A stretch of DNA of 64,000 nucleotides from Lachnospiraceae bacterium (lineage in GTDB: Bacteria; Bacillota; Clostridia; Lachnospirales; Lachnospiraceae), in NCBI GenBank assembly GCA_022793195.1, contig JAAWCJ010000018.1, forward strand, positions 1 to 64,000. The letters run 5' to 3'. Positions 1 through 8,513 of this stretch are shown piece after piece; within the stretch, counting starts at the first letter, position 1; each line of letters begins with the position of its first letter. The notes under the pieces are model-generated. The model was given only the letters and a program-made list of their open reading frames with translations, made no database searches and had not been told where the DNA came from. A program made the translations under genes and the position numbers.

Positions 1-110
1 AGGAGGAGATTCAGGCTATGATGTCGGGAGCAGCCGGGACAGCGGAACCTGCGGGAGGAGATGCAAAACTTTCCCAGGAGGAGATTCAGGCTATGATGTC
101 GGGAGCAGCC
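1..110 (+). repeat. 75-bp tandem repeat inside fliN encoding a CheY-P-binding-like peptide
   Basis: Bases 1-35 and 76-110 are identical over 35 nt and encode EEIQAMMSGAA; the period is 75 bp (25 codons). The first copy touches the window edge, so more copies may lie upstream. The encoded core resembles the SQEEID motif of FliM/FliY N-termini. Confidence 0.85.
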
Positions 111-665
111 AGCATACCGGAACCTGCAGCGCCTGCGCAGCAGACACCGCCCGTACAGCCTACAGCGCCTATGCAACCTGTGGCGGCGCCGGTTTATCAG
201 CAGCCTGCCATGGATCCGATGATGATGCAGCTGATGACACAGATGCAGCAGTCTCAAATGCAGATGATGGAAATGATGAACCAGATGCAAAAGGACAGGA
301 CAGAGGCAGCCCAGACGAAGCAGTCTGCGGAATCCCGGCCCAATACTGTGATTCATCCGGTCAACTCTCCCAAATTTGCGGGCGATACAGGAAGCGGTGT
401 GGAGGAAGCTGCAAACCAGGAACTTTTGATGAAGGTTCCCCTGGAGATTTCCGTGGAAATTGGGCGAACCAAAAAGCTTGTAAAAGATATTCTGGAATTT
501 ACCCAGGGTTCCCTGGTGGTGCTGGACAAAATGGCCGGAGAGCGTGCTGATGTGTTTGTCAATGGGGAATGTATTGCCAGAGGCGATATCGTAGTGGTGG
601 AGGATAATTTCGGTATCCGTATCACGGAGATTGTCAGCAGGAATCTGAATCCGGAGGAACTATGA
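3..665 (+). CDS. fliN: Flagellar motor switch protein FliN/FliY, C-terminal part (5' end outside window)
   Basis: C-ring switch protein that binds CheY-P and sets rotation direction. The frame is open at the left edge, so the true start lies upstream. The visible part begins with two copies of a peptide reading (LSQ)EEIQAMMSGAA, resembling the FliM/FliY N-terminal CheY-P-binding peptide, then a Pro/Gln/Met-rich linker (about residues 40-110), then a SpoA/FliN domain (VPLEISVEIGRTKKLVKDIL through the DIVVVEDNFGIRI stretch). The stop overlaps the fliO start (ATGA). Whether a CheC-like middle domain (FliY) exists upstream cannot be seen. Confidence 0.93.
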   Translation, partial: EEIQAMMSGAAGTAEPAGGDAKLSQEEIQAMMSGAASIPEPAAPAQQTPPVQPTAPMQPVAAPVYQQPAMDPMMMQLMTQMQQSQMQMMEMMNQMQKDRTEAAQTKQSAESRPNTVIHPVNSPKFAGDTGSGVEEAANQELLMKVPLEISVEIGRTKKLVKDILEFTQGSLVVLDKMAGERADVFVNGECIARGDIVVVEDNFGIRITEIVSRNLNPEEL

Positions 666-1081
666 TGAAATCTAAGGTATTGCTGGCGGCAATGGGGGGG
701 GATTTGTTGTCTTTAGTGAGCGCCCTCTTAATGTTTGTCTGTGTTTTGGCGCTGGCATACTGGTTCAGTCGCTTTTTAGGAAAAAGGCTGAAATATGCGA
801 ATACGTCTTCGGACCGGAATATGAAAGTGATCGAACAGATTAGTTTCAGATCCGGGCCACTGGGACGTGGGACAGGCGAACAGCTCATTTTGCTTAAGAT
901 TAAAGAGAAAACCTATCTGATTGGCGTCAGCTCTGCCGGCTTCCAGCTTTTGGATCATCTGGAGGGAGAATTTGCAGAAGAATCCGCTTCAGATAAACCG
1001 GCCGTGCCGATGGCTTTCGGAGAGGTTTTCAAAAAATATGCGGGAATGCGGAGAAAGGAGAAGGAGAAAAAAGATGAGTGA
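662..1081 (+). CDS. fliO: Flagellar biosynthesis protein FliO/FliZ
   Basis: Small membrane protein of the flagellar export gate, needed for stable FliP assembly. 139 aa: one N-terminal transmembrane segment (about residues 13-36), then a cytoplasmic domain with the family pattern 'KVIEQI...LILLKIKEKTYLIGVS' followed by a charged tail. Position between fliN and fliP is canonical. The start overlaps the fliN stop; ATG 665 is an equally possible start one codon later. The tail overlaps the fliP start by 8 nt, suggesting translational coupling. Confidence 0.88.
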   Translation: MMKSKVLLAAMGGDLLSLVSALLMFVCVLALAYWFSRFLGKRLKYANTSSDRNMKVIEQISFRSGPLGRGTGEQLILLKIKEKTYLIGVSSAGFQLLDHLEGEFAEESASDKPAVPMAFGEVFKKYAGMRRKEKEKKDE

Positions 1082-1730
1082 GCTTTTAAGCGGCTTGAAC
1101 GGCGGTAATGTGCCGGCTATGGACGTGATCATTCTGCTTACCCTGGTTGCTCTCCTGCCTTCTCTTGCCATTATGATGACGTCCTTTACCAGGACGATCA
1201 TTATTTTATCTTTTACCAGAAATGCTATGGGCGTACAGCAGAATCCGCCCAGTATGGTGTTGGTGGGAGTTTCTCTTTTTCTGACGCTTTACATTATGAA
1301 CCCTGTACTCAGCCAGATTAATGAGGAGGCATATCAGCCTTATGTGAATGGGGAAATTTCGCAACAGGAGCTTCTCGAGAAGATGGAGCCGCCCATAAAG
1401 GAGTTTATGCTCCGAAACACTTACACCGACACATTGGATTTGTTTGTGGATTTGTCTGGCCGTGAGAGGGAAGAGGATATTCGTGAATATCCTTTGAGCG
1501 TTATTATACCGGCTTTTATGACCAGTGAGTTGAAAAGAAGTTTTACGGCAGGTTTTCTGATTTACCTTCCGTTCCTTATGATAGATATTGTAGTGGCGAC
1601 GACCCTGATGTCCATGGGTATGATGATGCTGCCGCCAACAATGATTTCTATGCCGTTTAAACTGCTACTTTTTGTATCAGTGGACGGCTGGCAGCTTTTG
1701 TTTGCCAACATTGTAAGAAGTTTCAGATAA
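1074..1730 (+). CDS. fliP: Flagellar export gate protein FliP
   Basis: Core export-gate membrane protein of the flagellar type III secretion system; forms the FliP5Q4R1 pore. 218 aa with the family signatures 'TSFTRTIIILSFTRNAMG', 'QQNPPSMVLVGVSLFLT' and 'PAFMTSELKRSF'. ATG 1074 was chosen over an in-frame start at 921 because it has an AAGGAGAAGGAG ribosome site just upstream and gives a normal FliP N-terminus. It lacks the cleaved signal peptide of enterobacterial FliP. It overlaps the fliO end and leads into fliQ after 48 nt. Confidence 0.96.
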   Translation: MSELLSGLNGGNVPAMDVIILLTLVALLPSLAIMMTSFTRTIIILSFTRNAMGVQQNPPSMVLVGVSLFLTLYIMNPVLSQINEEAYQPYVNGEISQQELLEKMEPPIKEFMLRNTYTDTLDLFVDLSGREREEDIREYPLSVIIPAFMTSELKRSFTAGFLIYLPFLMIDIVVATTLMSMGMMMLPPTMISMPFKLLLFVSVDGWQLLFANIVRSFR

Positions 1731-1778
1731 TGATGCCGGATACCGATCATGCAAAATGGATAAAGATGGGAGGAAACT

Positions 1779-2042
1779 ATGACTGAAATTGAAGTACTTG
1801 ATATTATATCCATGATGTTTCGGACAGTGTTAAAGTTAGCTCTCCCCCTTCTGCTGGTCAGTATGATTATCGGAATTGTCATTGCCATATTTCAGGCAGC
1901 GACACAGATCAATGAGCAGACAATGACTTTTGTTCCAAAGCTTTTGGCAGTGCTGGCAATTCTGGGACTTTTGGGAAGCAGTATGTTGAAGACATTACAG
2001 GATTTCCTGGTCTATGTGATTGGCCTGATAGTCGGAGGATAA
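1779..2042 (+). CDS. fliQ: Flagellar export gate protein FliQ
   Basis: Two-helix membrane subunit of the flagellar export gate. 87 aa, the usual FliQ length, with two hydrophobic hairpin helices (about residues 15-37 and 52-75) and the conserved 'FQAATQINEQTMTFVPK' loop between them. A GGGAGG site precedes ATG 1779. It sits between fliP and fliR as in nearly all flagellar operons. Confidence 0.96.
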   Translation: MTEIEVLDIISMMFRTVLKLALPLLLVSMIIGIVIAIFQAATQINEQTMTFVPKLLAVLAILGLLGSSMLKTLQDFLVYVIGLIVGG

Positions 2043-2048
2043 CCGCGG

Positions 2049-2801
2049 ATGCTGATTATATTTTCATTGATTGTCATGCGCATGAGCGGTATGATTCTTA
2101 TGAATCCCATTTTCGGGAGCAGGAGTATTCCTGCCAGAGTAAAGGCAGCCCTTATTTTAGTATTTTCCCTGATGTTGTATACATGGATTGGTGGAGAGCT
2201 TTTACATGAACCGGCTTCTCTTCTGGAATACGGAGTTATGCTGGTTATGGAGCTGCTTATGGGGTTTGTCCTGGGATTTGCAATGGATTTGGCAGTATTT
2301 GCAGTGCGCTATGCTGCGGCGATTATTGATTTTACCATGGGCCTCAGTATGGCACAGGTCTATGACCCGGAGACGCGGAATCAGATTACGGTCAGCTCAG
2401 AAATGCTATATGCTTTTTTGATTCTTTTGTTTTTGGCCGTAGACGGGCATTTACGCATGGTGTCCATTTTTTTCGGTTCAGCGTCCCTTATTCCTTTCGG
2501 CCAGGTTACATTTGGGCCGGCGCTTTATGAAGCTATTCTCGGTATATTCAGGGAGGCGGTTATCCTGGGAGTGCAGATCGCATTTCCGGTGATTGCCATG
2601 GAGCTGGTTACAGAGGCAGCGGTGGGAATCATGATGCGTATGATTCCGCAGATTAATGTGTTTTCTATCAATTTTCAGATTAAAATCATCGTGGGAATGT
2701 TGATGCTCCTGTTTCTTCTTAGTCCTATTGCAGATAAGTTTAAAGAATTGATTGAGGGGATATTCCAGAATTTTGATTACTTGCTCAGGCTGATGCAATA
2801 G
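2049..2801 (+). CDS. fliR: Flagellar export gate protein FliR
   Basis: Membrane protein of the export gate. 250 aa, about six transmembrane segments; begins inside the family pattern 'RMSGMILMNPIFGSRSIPARVKAAL' (conserved G and P-RVK elements). ATG 2049 is the only possible start because it is in the same frame as the fliQ stop six bases earlier; the ribosome site CGGAGG (2033-2038) lies within the end of fliQ. FliR starts are usually a few residues longer, so the N-terminus is slightly short. Confidence 0.95.
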   Translation: MLIIFSLIVMRMSGMILMNPIFGSRSIPARVKAALILVFSLMLYTWIGGELLHEPASLLEYGVMLVMELLMGFVLGFAMDLAVFAVRYAAAIIDFTMGLSMAQVYDPETRNQITVSSEMLYAFLILLFLAVDGHLRMVSIFFGSASLIPFGQVTFGPALYEAILGIFREAVILGVQIAFPVIAMELVTEAAVGIMMRMIPQINVFSINFQIKIIVGMLMLLFLLSPIADKFKELIEGIFQNFDYLLRLMQ

Positions 2802-2838
2802 GTGCCATAAGTTTGCGAAAGAAAGGAAGTGGTGAGCG

Positions 2839-3912
2839 GTGGCAGAGCAGAACGGCCAGGAAAAGACTGAACAACCAACTAGTAAGCGGCGTAAAGACGC
2901 CCGAAAAGAAGGTAATGTATTCCAAAGCCGGGAAATCTGTACCGTAGTCATCCTCTTTGGCGTATTTTGGACAATTCGCTTTATGCTTCCTTTTATATAT
3001 ACTCAAGTCCGTCAGTATTTGTATTGGATTATGGATGGCGTATCGGGAGAAGCTGAGGACTTTATATCCTATCGGCTGTTTCTTGCCACTGTGCTGACGA
3101 TTTTGAAATGTGCCCTGCCCTTGATTTTAGTGGCGCTTTTTCTGGGAATTGTATCCCATGGGGCACAGACCCGTTTTAATGTGGCCTTTAAAGCCCTGAG
3201 GCCCAAATTCAGCAAATTGAATCCACTAAAGGGCCTTAAAAAGCTTTTTTCCCTTAAGAATCTGGTAGAGCTTCTGAAAAGTATGATAAAGATAGCTTTA
3301 TTGTTGATTCTTTTGTATAATATTCTGAGAGCGGATATAGCTCAGATCGTAAGAATGCCCGGTATGCCGGTGATGAATTCTGCGGTCTATACGCTCAACA
3401 TGATTTTTGATTTGGTTATGAAGGTCTGCCTTGCTTTTGCAGTGATTGCGTTTTTTGACTTTCTCTATCAGAGATGGCAATATGAGAAAGACCTGAAAAT
3501 GACGAAACAGGAGGTCAAAGACGAATTCAAACAGACCGAAGGGAATCCCGAAATTAAAGGCCGGATCAGGCGAATCCAGCGCCAGATGGCCATGAGCCGT
3601 ATGATACAGAAAGTTCCGGAAGCAGATGTAATTATCCGTAACCCGACTCATTTTGCGGTGGCCATCAAATATGATCCGGATAAACATAATGCACCGGTAG
3701 TGCTGGCGAAAGGCCAGGATGAGCTGGCCTTGCGTATTGTGAGGACAGGAGAAGAGCATGGTGTGTATGTGATTGAGAACCGGCCTCTTGCCAGAGCATT
3801 ATATGCTTCCTGCGAACTGGACCGGGAGATACCGGCGGAGTTCTATGGAGCAGTGGCGGAGGTTCTTGTATATATTTACAGAGCCAGTAACCGTGAGGAT
3901 ATGCTGCGGTAA
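2839..3912 (+). CDS. flhB: Flagellar export switch protein FlhB
   Basis: Export-apparatus protein that switches substrate specificity from rod/hook to filament by self-cleavage. 357 aa: an N-terminus with 'EKTEQPTSKRRKDARKEG', four transmembrane segments (about residues 32-215), then a cytoplasmic domain with the autocleavage motif NPTH at residues 268-271, followed by 'FAVAIKYDPDKHNAPVVLAKG'. Starts with GTG 2839, preceded by GAAAGGAAG. A second, receiver-less FlhB C-terminal-domain gene occurs at 25249-25560. Confidence 0.97.
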   Translation: MAEQNGQEKTEQPTSKRRKDARKEGNVFQSREICTVVILFGVFWTIRFMLPFIYTQVRQYLYWIMDGVSGEAEDFISYRLFLATVLTILKCALPLILVALFLGIVSHGAQTRFNVAFKALRPKFSKLNPLKGLKKLFSLKNLVELLKSMIKIALLLILLYNILRADIAQIVRMPGMPVMNSAVYTLNMIFDLVMKVCLAFAVIAFFDFLYQRWQYEKDLKMTKQEVKDEFKQTEGNPEIKGRIRRIQRQMAMSRMIQKVPEADVIIRNPTHFAVAIKYDPDKHNAPVVLAKGQDELALRIVRTGEEHGVYVIENRPLARALYASCELDREIPAEFYGAVAEVLVYIYRASNREDMLR

Positions 3913-3935
3913 ATATCAACGGATGGAGTTTTGGC

Positions 3936-6071
3936 ATGAAGAAACTGCTTAATTATTCAATCGTACTGTTTGTACTGGTGATTGTATTGCTGCTTATCAT
4001 ACCACTTCCGGCAGGATTGGTAGATGTGGCGATTATTTTGAATATATCTTTATCCATGATGATACTGGTGACAACCATGACCATCAGAGAGCCACTTGAG
4101 TTCTCTGTTTTTCCGTCCATTCTTTTGATCACAACCCTTTATCGTCTGGGTATCAATGTTTCTACCACGCGGAATATTCTCAGCAATGGCGGGTCTTCCG
4201 GCCAGGTCATCAAGGCGTTTGGTGATTTTATCCTTCAGGGAAACGTGGTGGTGGGCCTGGTAATTTTCCTGATTATCGTGCTTATGCAGTTTTTGGTCAT
4301 TACCAAAGGCGCAGAGCGTGTGGCTGAGGTGGCGGCCCGTTTTACCTTGGACGCGATGCCAGGCAAACAGATGGCCATTGACGCTGACCTAAGTTCAGGT
4401 CTTATTACGGAACAACAGGCGAAGGTCCGCCGTGAAAAGATACAGAGAGAAGCTGATTTTTATGGCGCCATGGACGGTGCCACAAAAATTGTAAAAGGCG
4501 ATTCTGTTATGTCGCTGATTACCACAGCCATTAACCTGATTGGCGGAAGTATTATCGGTATGGTTCAGTCAGGGCAGAGTATCGGCGAAGTTTTGACAAC
4601 TTATTCCATCGCTACAGTCGGCGACGGCCTGGTGGGACAGATTCCTTCCCTTTTGATTTCTACGGCTACAGGTATGATTGTTACCCGTGCTGTTTCTGAA
4701 GGCAGTTTAAATGAAGACGTATCCAAGCAGTTTCTGGCCCAGCCTTATGCGATTATGATCGCCGGAATTGCCACGGCGGTGATTTCCATTGTGCCGGGTA
4801 TGCCGAAAATATCCATGGGCCTTGTATCTGTTGCCCTGGTGGTAAGCGGCTACTATCTGGCCAGACGCCTGAAGGAAATGCCTGCGGCAGCCACGATGGC
4901 AATGCAGATGGATGTGGCCGGTCAGGCCGGGCTGGCGGCGCCTGAACAGGAAGAAGCCGAGCCGGGACCTGTATCAGAAGAAGAATATTATAAAGATGTC
5001 AACAATGTCTATAACCTTCTTGCAGTGGAACCCATTGAAATGGAGTTTGGTTATAGCTTGATTCCCTTGGCTGACGAGTCTGTGGGAGGAAGGATGATCA
5101 GCCGGATTGTGATTTTCAGACGGCAGTACGCACAGGACATGGGCCTGGTGGTTCCTTCCATTAAATTGCGGGACAGTTCAGCCCTCAGTACCAATGAGTA
5201 TTGTATCCGTATAAAAGGTGAGGAGGTAGCCCGCGGAGAAATTCTGATTGATTACTTCCTTGCCCTGGAGCCGGAAAATCCGGAACGTATTATCGACGGT
5301 ATCGAAACAGTGGAACCGGCATATGGAATTCCAAGCCGATGGATTCGCCCGGAAGACAGGGAACGGGCCGAATTGTATGGTTATACGGTTATTGATCCTT
5401 TGTCCGTTGTTGTAACTCATTTGTCAGAAGTAATCCGCCAGCATGCATATGAGCTTCTGACACGTCAGGAAGTGGTTCATCTGGTTGAGAATACCAAGAA
5501 GGCGGCTCCTGAACTGGTGGATGAGGCGTTTCCGAACCTGCTTTCCTATGGCCTCTTCCAGAGAATCCTTACCAGCCTTTTGAAAGAGGGAGTGCCTATT
5601 AAAGACCTGGAAACCATTATTGAGACAGTGATTGATACAATTCAGGAGACAGGGCTTCCCCTTAAGGATCTGGACAGTGTAACAGAACGGATCCGGGTGG
5701 CCCTCAAGCGTACAATTACCCGTATGTACTGTGAAGACGGCAGTATGAAGGTGATTACGCTGGATGGTGAACTGGAACGCACAATGGCTGCTTCCATATC
5801 GAAGGGAGAAGGCGGTTATTATATGGCCTTAAGTCCCGATATTATACAGAGCCTGATCCGGCAGATTGCGGAACAGCTGAGAAAATTCAATGGTTTTACA
5901 CAGAATCCGGTGGTGTTGACTTCACAGGTGATGAGAGTGCATTTCTATCGCCTGGTTGAACCATTCTATCCCAATGTACGGGTGCTTTCTTTCAATGAGA
6001 TTGCCAGCAATATCCAGATTCAGTCTGTAGGGAGTCTGCAGCTGGAGGGCCCGCAGACAAGACAGGGATAA
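3936..6071 (+). CDS. flhA: Flagellar export protein FlhA
   Basis: Largest export-apparatus subunit; forms the nonameric ring that docks late substrates and chaperones. 711 aa: about eight transmembrane segments in the first 320 residues, the FHIPEP family loop region ('ERVAEVAARFTLDAMPGKQMAIDADL' is the recognisable stretch, given here at about residues 128-152), a linker rich in Glu/Pro, and the cytoplasmic domain. It follows flhB by 23 nt. Downstream comes fliA directly, where flhF and flhG stand in many Firmicutes. Confidence 0.97.
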   Translation: MKKLLNYSIVLFVLVIVLLLIIPLPAGLVDVAIILNISLSMMILVTTMTIREPLEFSVFPSILLITTLYRLGINVSTTRNILSNGGSSGQVIKAFGDFILQGNVVVGLVIFLIIVLMQFLVITKGAERVAEVAARFTLDAMPGKQMAIDADLSSGLITEQQAKVRREKIQREADFYGAMDGATKIVKGDSVMSLITTAINLIGGSIIGMVQSGQSIGEVLTTYSIATVGDGLVGQIPSLLISTATGMIVTRAVSEGSLNEDVSKQFLAQPYAIMIAGIATAVISIVPGMPKISMGLVSVALVVSGYYLARRLKEMPAAATMAMQMDVAGQAGLAAPEQEEAEPGPVSEEEYYKDVNNVYNLLAVEPIEMEFGYSLIPLADESVGGRMISRIVIFRRQYAQDMGLVVPSIKLRDSSALSTNEYCIRIKGEEVARGEILIDYFLALEPENPERIIDGIETVEPAYGIPSRWIRPEDRERAELYGYTVIDPLSVVVTHLSEVIRQHAYELLTRQEVVHLVENTKKAAPELVDEAFPNLLSYGLFQRILTSLLKEGVPIKDLETIIETVIDTIQETGLPLKDLDSVTERIRVALKRTITRMYCEDGSMKVITLDGELERTMAASISKGEGGYYMALSPDIIQSLIRQIAEQLRKFNGFTQNPVVLTSQVMRVHFYRLVEPFYPNVRVLSFNEIASNIQIQSVGSLQLEGPQTRQG

Positions 6072-6091
6072 CAGAAAAGGATGAGTTTATA

Positions 6092-6865
6092 TTGTTGAAG
6101 CATATAGATGGTCTGGAGGCAAAAACAAATGAAGAGCTTCTGATGATGTATCAGGAGTCCCGTTCCATAGAGGTGAAGCAGGAACTGACCATGCGGTATC
6201 TTTATATCGTAAAAGCAATCGCAGTTCAGATGCGGGGCGTTTACGAGGGGTCTATGGATATGGAGGATATTATCAATGAAGGTGTAATTGCCATTATAAA
6301 AGGGATTGACCGATACGACCCGGCGATGGATAATAAGTTTGAGACTTTTATCTCACGGCGTATCCGGGGAATGATCATTGATTTGATGAGAAAAAGTGAC
6401 TGGATGCCCCGGGATTACCGCAGACAATATAAGGCCATTGAAAATGCCAGGCAGGAGCTGTCGGAAAGCCTGGGAAGGAATCCGACCCATGCTGAGATTG
6501 CGAAGCACTTGGGAATGGAAGAGAAGAAATGCCGGAAAATCCAGCAGATCAGCACCATGGCCAATGTCCTTTCACTGGACATGGTAATGAGCGGAGATGA
6601 GGACCGCCAGTCCGTACAGATTCCCAATACGGATATTTCTTCCCAGCCGGAACATTCTTTTTTAAAAGGAGAACAGCTTACGCTTTTGACGGAGGCCGTT
6701 GGAAGCTTGAAGGAAAAGGAGAAAATGGTGATTTCCCTGTATTATGTGGAGGAACTTAATATGGGGCAGATTGCCCAGGTTATGCAGGTCAGTGAACCCA
6801 GGATATCCCAGATTCACAGCGCTGCCATCCGGAAACTTCGGGCATTTATGGAGAGTAACCAGTAA
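6092..6865 (+). CDS. fliA: Flagellar sigma factor sigma-28 (FliA/SigD)
   Basis: RNA polymerase sigma factor for late flagellar, chemotaxis and filament genes. 257 aa; region 2 around 'MDMEDIINEGVIAIIKGIDRYDP', the FliA/WhiG-type 'ISRRIRGMIIDLMRKSDW' stretch, and a C-terminal region 4 helix-turn-helix ('LNMGQIAQVMQVSEPRISQIH'). The start is TTG 6092 (or TTG 6095) with AAAAGG at 6075-6080; the ATG at 6081 is in another frame and stops at once. Its anti-sigma factor gene flgM is at 23295-23609, and five sites resembling its promoters occur in the window. Confidence 0.95.
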   Translation: MLKHIDGLEAKTNEELLMMYQESRSIEVKQELTMRYLYIVKAIAVQMRGVYEGSMDMEDIINEGVIAIIKGIDRYDPAMDNKFETFISRRIRGMIIDLMRKSDWMPRDYRRQYKAIENARQELSESLGRNPTHAEIAKHLGMEEKKCRKIQQISTMANVLSLDMVMSGDEDRQSVQIPNTDISSQPEHSFLKGEQLTLLTEAVGSLKEKEKMVISLYYVEELNMGQIAQVMQVSEPRISQIHSAAIRKLRAFMESNQ

Positions 6866-6925
6866 AATAAGACAGAATCAGGGCACAGCCCCATATAAGA
6901 CGATAAAGAAAGAGGAGGACAGCTT

Positions 6926-7717
6926 ATGTACCAGGGATTTTATAATCTCGTATCCGGGATGCTGACACAGAGTAGAAATTTGAATGTAGTCAGCAATAAT
7001 ATGGTAAACCTGCAGACGCCCGGATATAAAAATGACACCATGGTGGCGACTACCTTTCAGGAGGAGATGATGAACCGTACTGGAAGATGGGGTGATGACA
7101 ATGAGCAGGAGCTGATAGTCAACTCGAAGATTGTCACGGCAGACCGGACTTATGTGGATTATGAGCAGGGAGGTTTTGACCCCACAGGGGGGATTTATGA
7201 TTTTGCCTTAAGTGGCAGAGGGTTTTTCTGTATCCAAACAGATGGCGGAGAAATCCGTTATACGAGAAATGGTTCTTTTGCGGTGGACAGCGACGGATAT
7301 CTGGTGCTAAATGATCAGGGCAGAGTCCTGTCGGAAAACGGCCAGCCTATTCGGATTCAGAGTGAAGAATTTGCTGTGGATTCCAAAGGCCGTATTGTAA
7401 GCCGGAATGTGGATTACACAAATGGCCAGGCACAGATTATCACAGAAGAGTACGGAACTTTGCGGGTGGTGGATTTTGCAGATTATGATGAACTCCACCG
7501 GGAAGATAACGGCCTTATCTCAAGCAATCAGGCGCCTCTTCAGATGCCGGCAGATACAGCGGTGGTGTGGCAGAGCCTGGAGAATTCAAATGTGGATATG
7601 GTAGAGGAAATGACAGCAATGATGAGTTCTCAAAGAGCGCTGCAAAGCGCTGCCCAGATGCTCAAAATGTATGACCGGATCATGGAAAAATCATCGGTCG
7701 AGATTGGAAGACTGTAA
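6926..7717 (+). CDS. flgF: Flagellar rod/hook-basal body protein, FlgF/FlgG family (first copy)
   Basis: Distal rod protein of the basal body. 263 aa with the N-terminal rod signature 'NLNVVSNNMVNLQTPGYK', the central 'LSGRGFFCIQTDGG...YTRNGSF' domain and the C-terminal 'SNVDMVEEMTAMMSSQRALQSAAQMLK' helix, all diagnostic of the FlgE/F/G family. An AGAGGAGG site precedes ATG 6926. The pair with the next gene is analogous to flhO-flhP in Bacillus. FlgF versus FlgG cannot be separated with certainty. Confidence 0.9.
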   Translation: MYQGFYNLVSGMLTQSRNLNVVSNNMVNLQTPGYKNDTMVATTFQEEMMNRTGRWGDDNEQELIVNSKIVTADRTYVDYEQGGFDPTGGIYDFALSGRGFFCIQTDGGEIRYTRNGSFAVDSDGYLVLNDQGRVLSENGQPIRIQSEEFAVDSKGRIVSRNVDYTNGQAQIITEEYGTLRVVDFADYDELHREDNGLISSNQAPLQMPADTAVVWQSLENSNVDMVEEMTAMMSSQRALQSAAQMLKMYDRIMEKSSVEIGRL

Positions 7718-7728
7718 GGAGGGGTACC

Positions 7729-8472
7729 ATGAACAAGTCTTTTTATGTGGGAGCCATAGGAGCGGCGCAGACAACCAAGCGGTTCAGTGTAATCGCCAAT
7801 AACCTGGCAAACACGAATAATAATGGCTTTAAGCCCAAAAAGGTGGCGTTTTCGGAGCTGATTGAATACAACGTCAAGGAACCGGAAGAAGCAGTAACAG
7901 ATCTGCAGGCAGGGGCCGGTACGAAGCTGGCGCGTACCTACACTTCCTTTGAAGTGGGCGCATTCCAGCAGACAAACTCGGAGCTTGACTATGCCATCGC
8001 CCGGAGAAATACATTTTTTGCAGTGCAGGATCCGGAATCAGGAGACGTCAGTTACACCAGGGACGGGCATTTCCACCGTGGGGAAATGGCAGACGGCTTT
8101 TATCTGATGACTGATTCTGAAAAATATGTGCTTGATTCCAATGGCCAGCCCATCCGGACGGATGCGCTGGAAGGAGTTGGAACAGAAGATAACATACAGA
8201 GGATCGGTCTTGTCACTTTCCAGTATCCCAGCCGTCTCATGAGTGTAGAGGCCAATGAATATGTCCCTTCCGATGCCGGGGCGGGCGCAATCCGGCTTGG
8301 AGAAGCAGAGAGGGCTACATCATTGCTCAGCGGAACCCTGGAGGCTTCAGACACCGATATGGCAGAGGAGTTTTCCCATGTGATCGAAGCTCAGAGGGCC
8401 TTCAGCTATGCTCTTCGTATGGTTACTACTTCAGATGAGATTATGGGTACAATCAATAGTCTGCGTGGTTGA
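7729..8472 (+). CDS. flgG: Flagellar rod/hook-basal body protein, FlgG/FlgF family (second copy)
   Basis: Second rod protein of the FlgE/F/G family, 247 aa. N-terminal 'FSVIANNLANTNNNGFK' and C-terminal 'EASDTDMAEEFSHVIEAQRAFSYALRM' helices are the paired rod-family ends; the central domain has 'YAIARRNTFFAVQDPESGDVSYTRDGHF'. AAGGAGG precedes ATG 7729, 11 nt after the previous stop. The N-terminus ('SFYVGAIGAAQTT') departs from the usual FlgG opening. Confidence 0.9.
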   Translation: MNKSFYVGAIGAAQTTKRFSVIANNLANTNNNGFKPKKVAFSELIEYNVKEPEEAVTDLQAGAGTKLARTYTSFEVGAFQQTNSELDYAIARRNTFFAVQDPESGDVSYTRDGHFHRGEMADGFYLMTDSEKYVLDSNGQPIRTDALEGVGTEDNIQRIGLVTFQYPSRLMSVEANEYVPSDAGAGAIRLGEAERATSLLSGTLEASDTDMAEEFSHVIEAQRAFSYALRMVTTSDEIMGTINSLRG

Positions 8473-8513
8473 TGATACGGTAAGAAAATAAGGCGGCGGA
8501 AGGAGAAGCGGAC

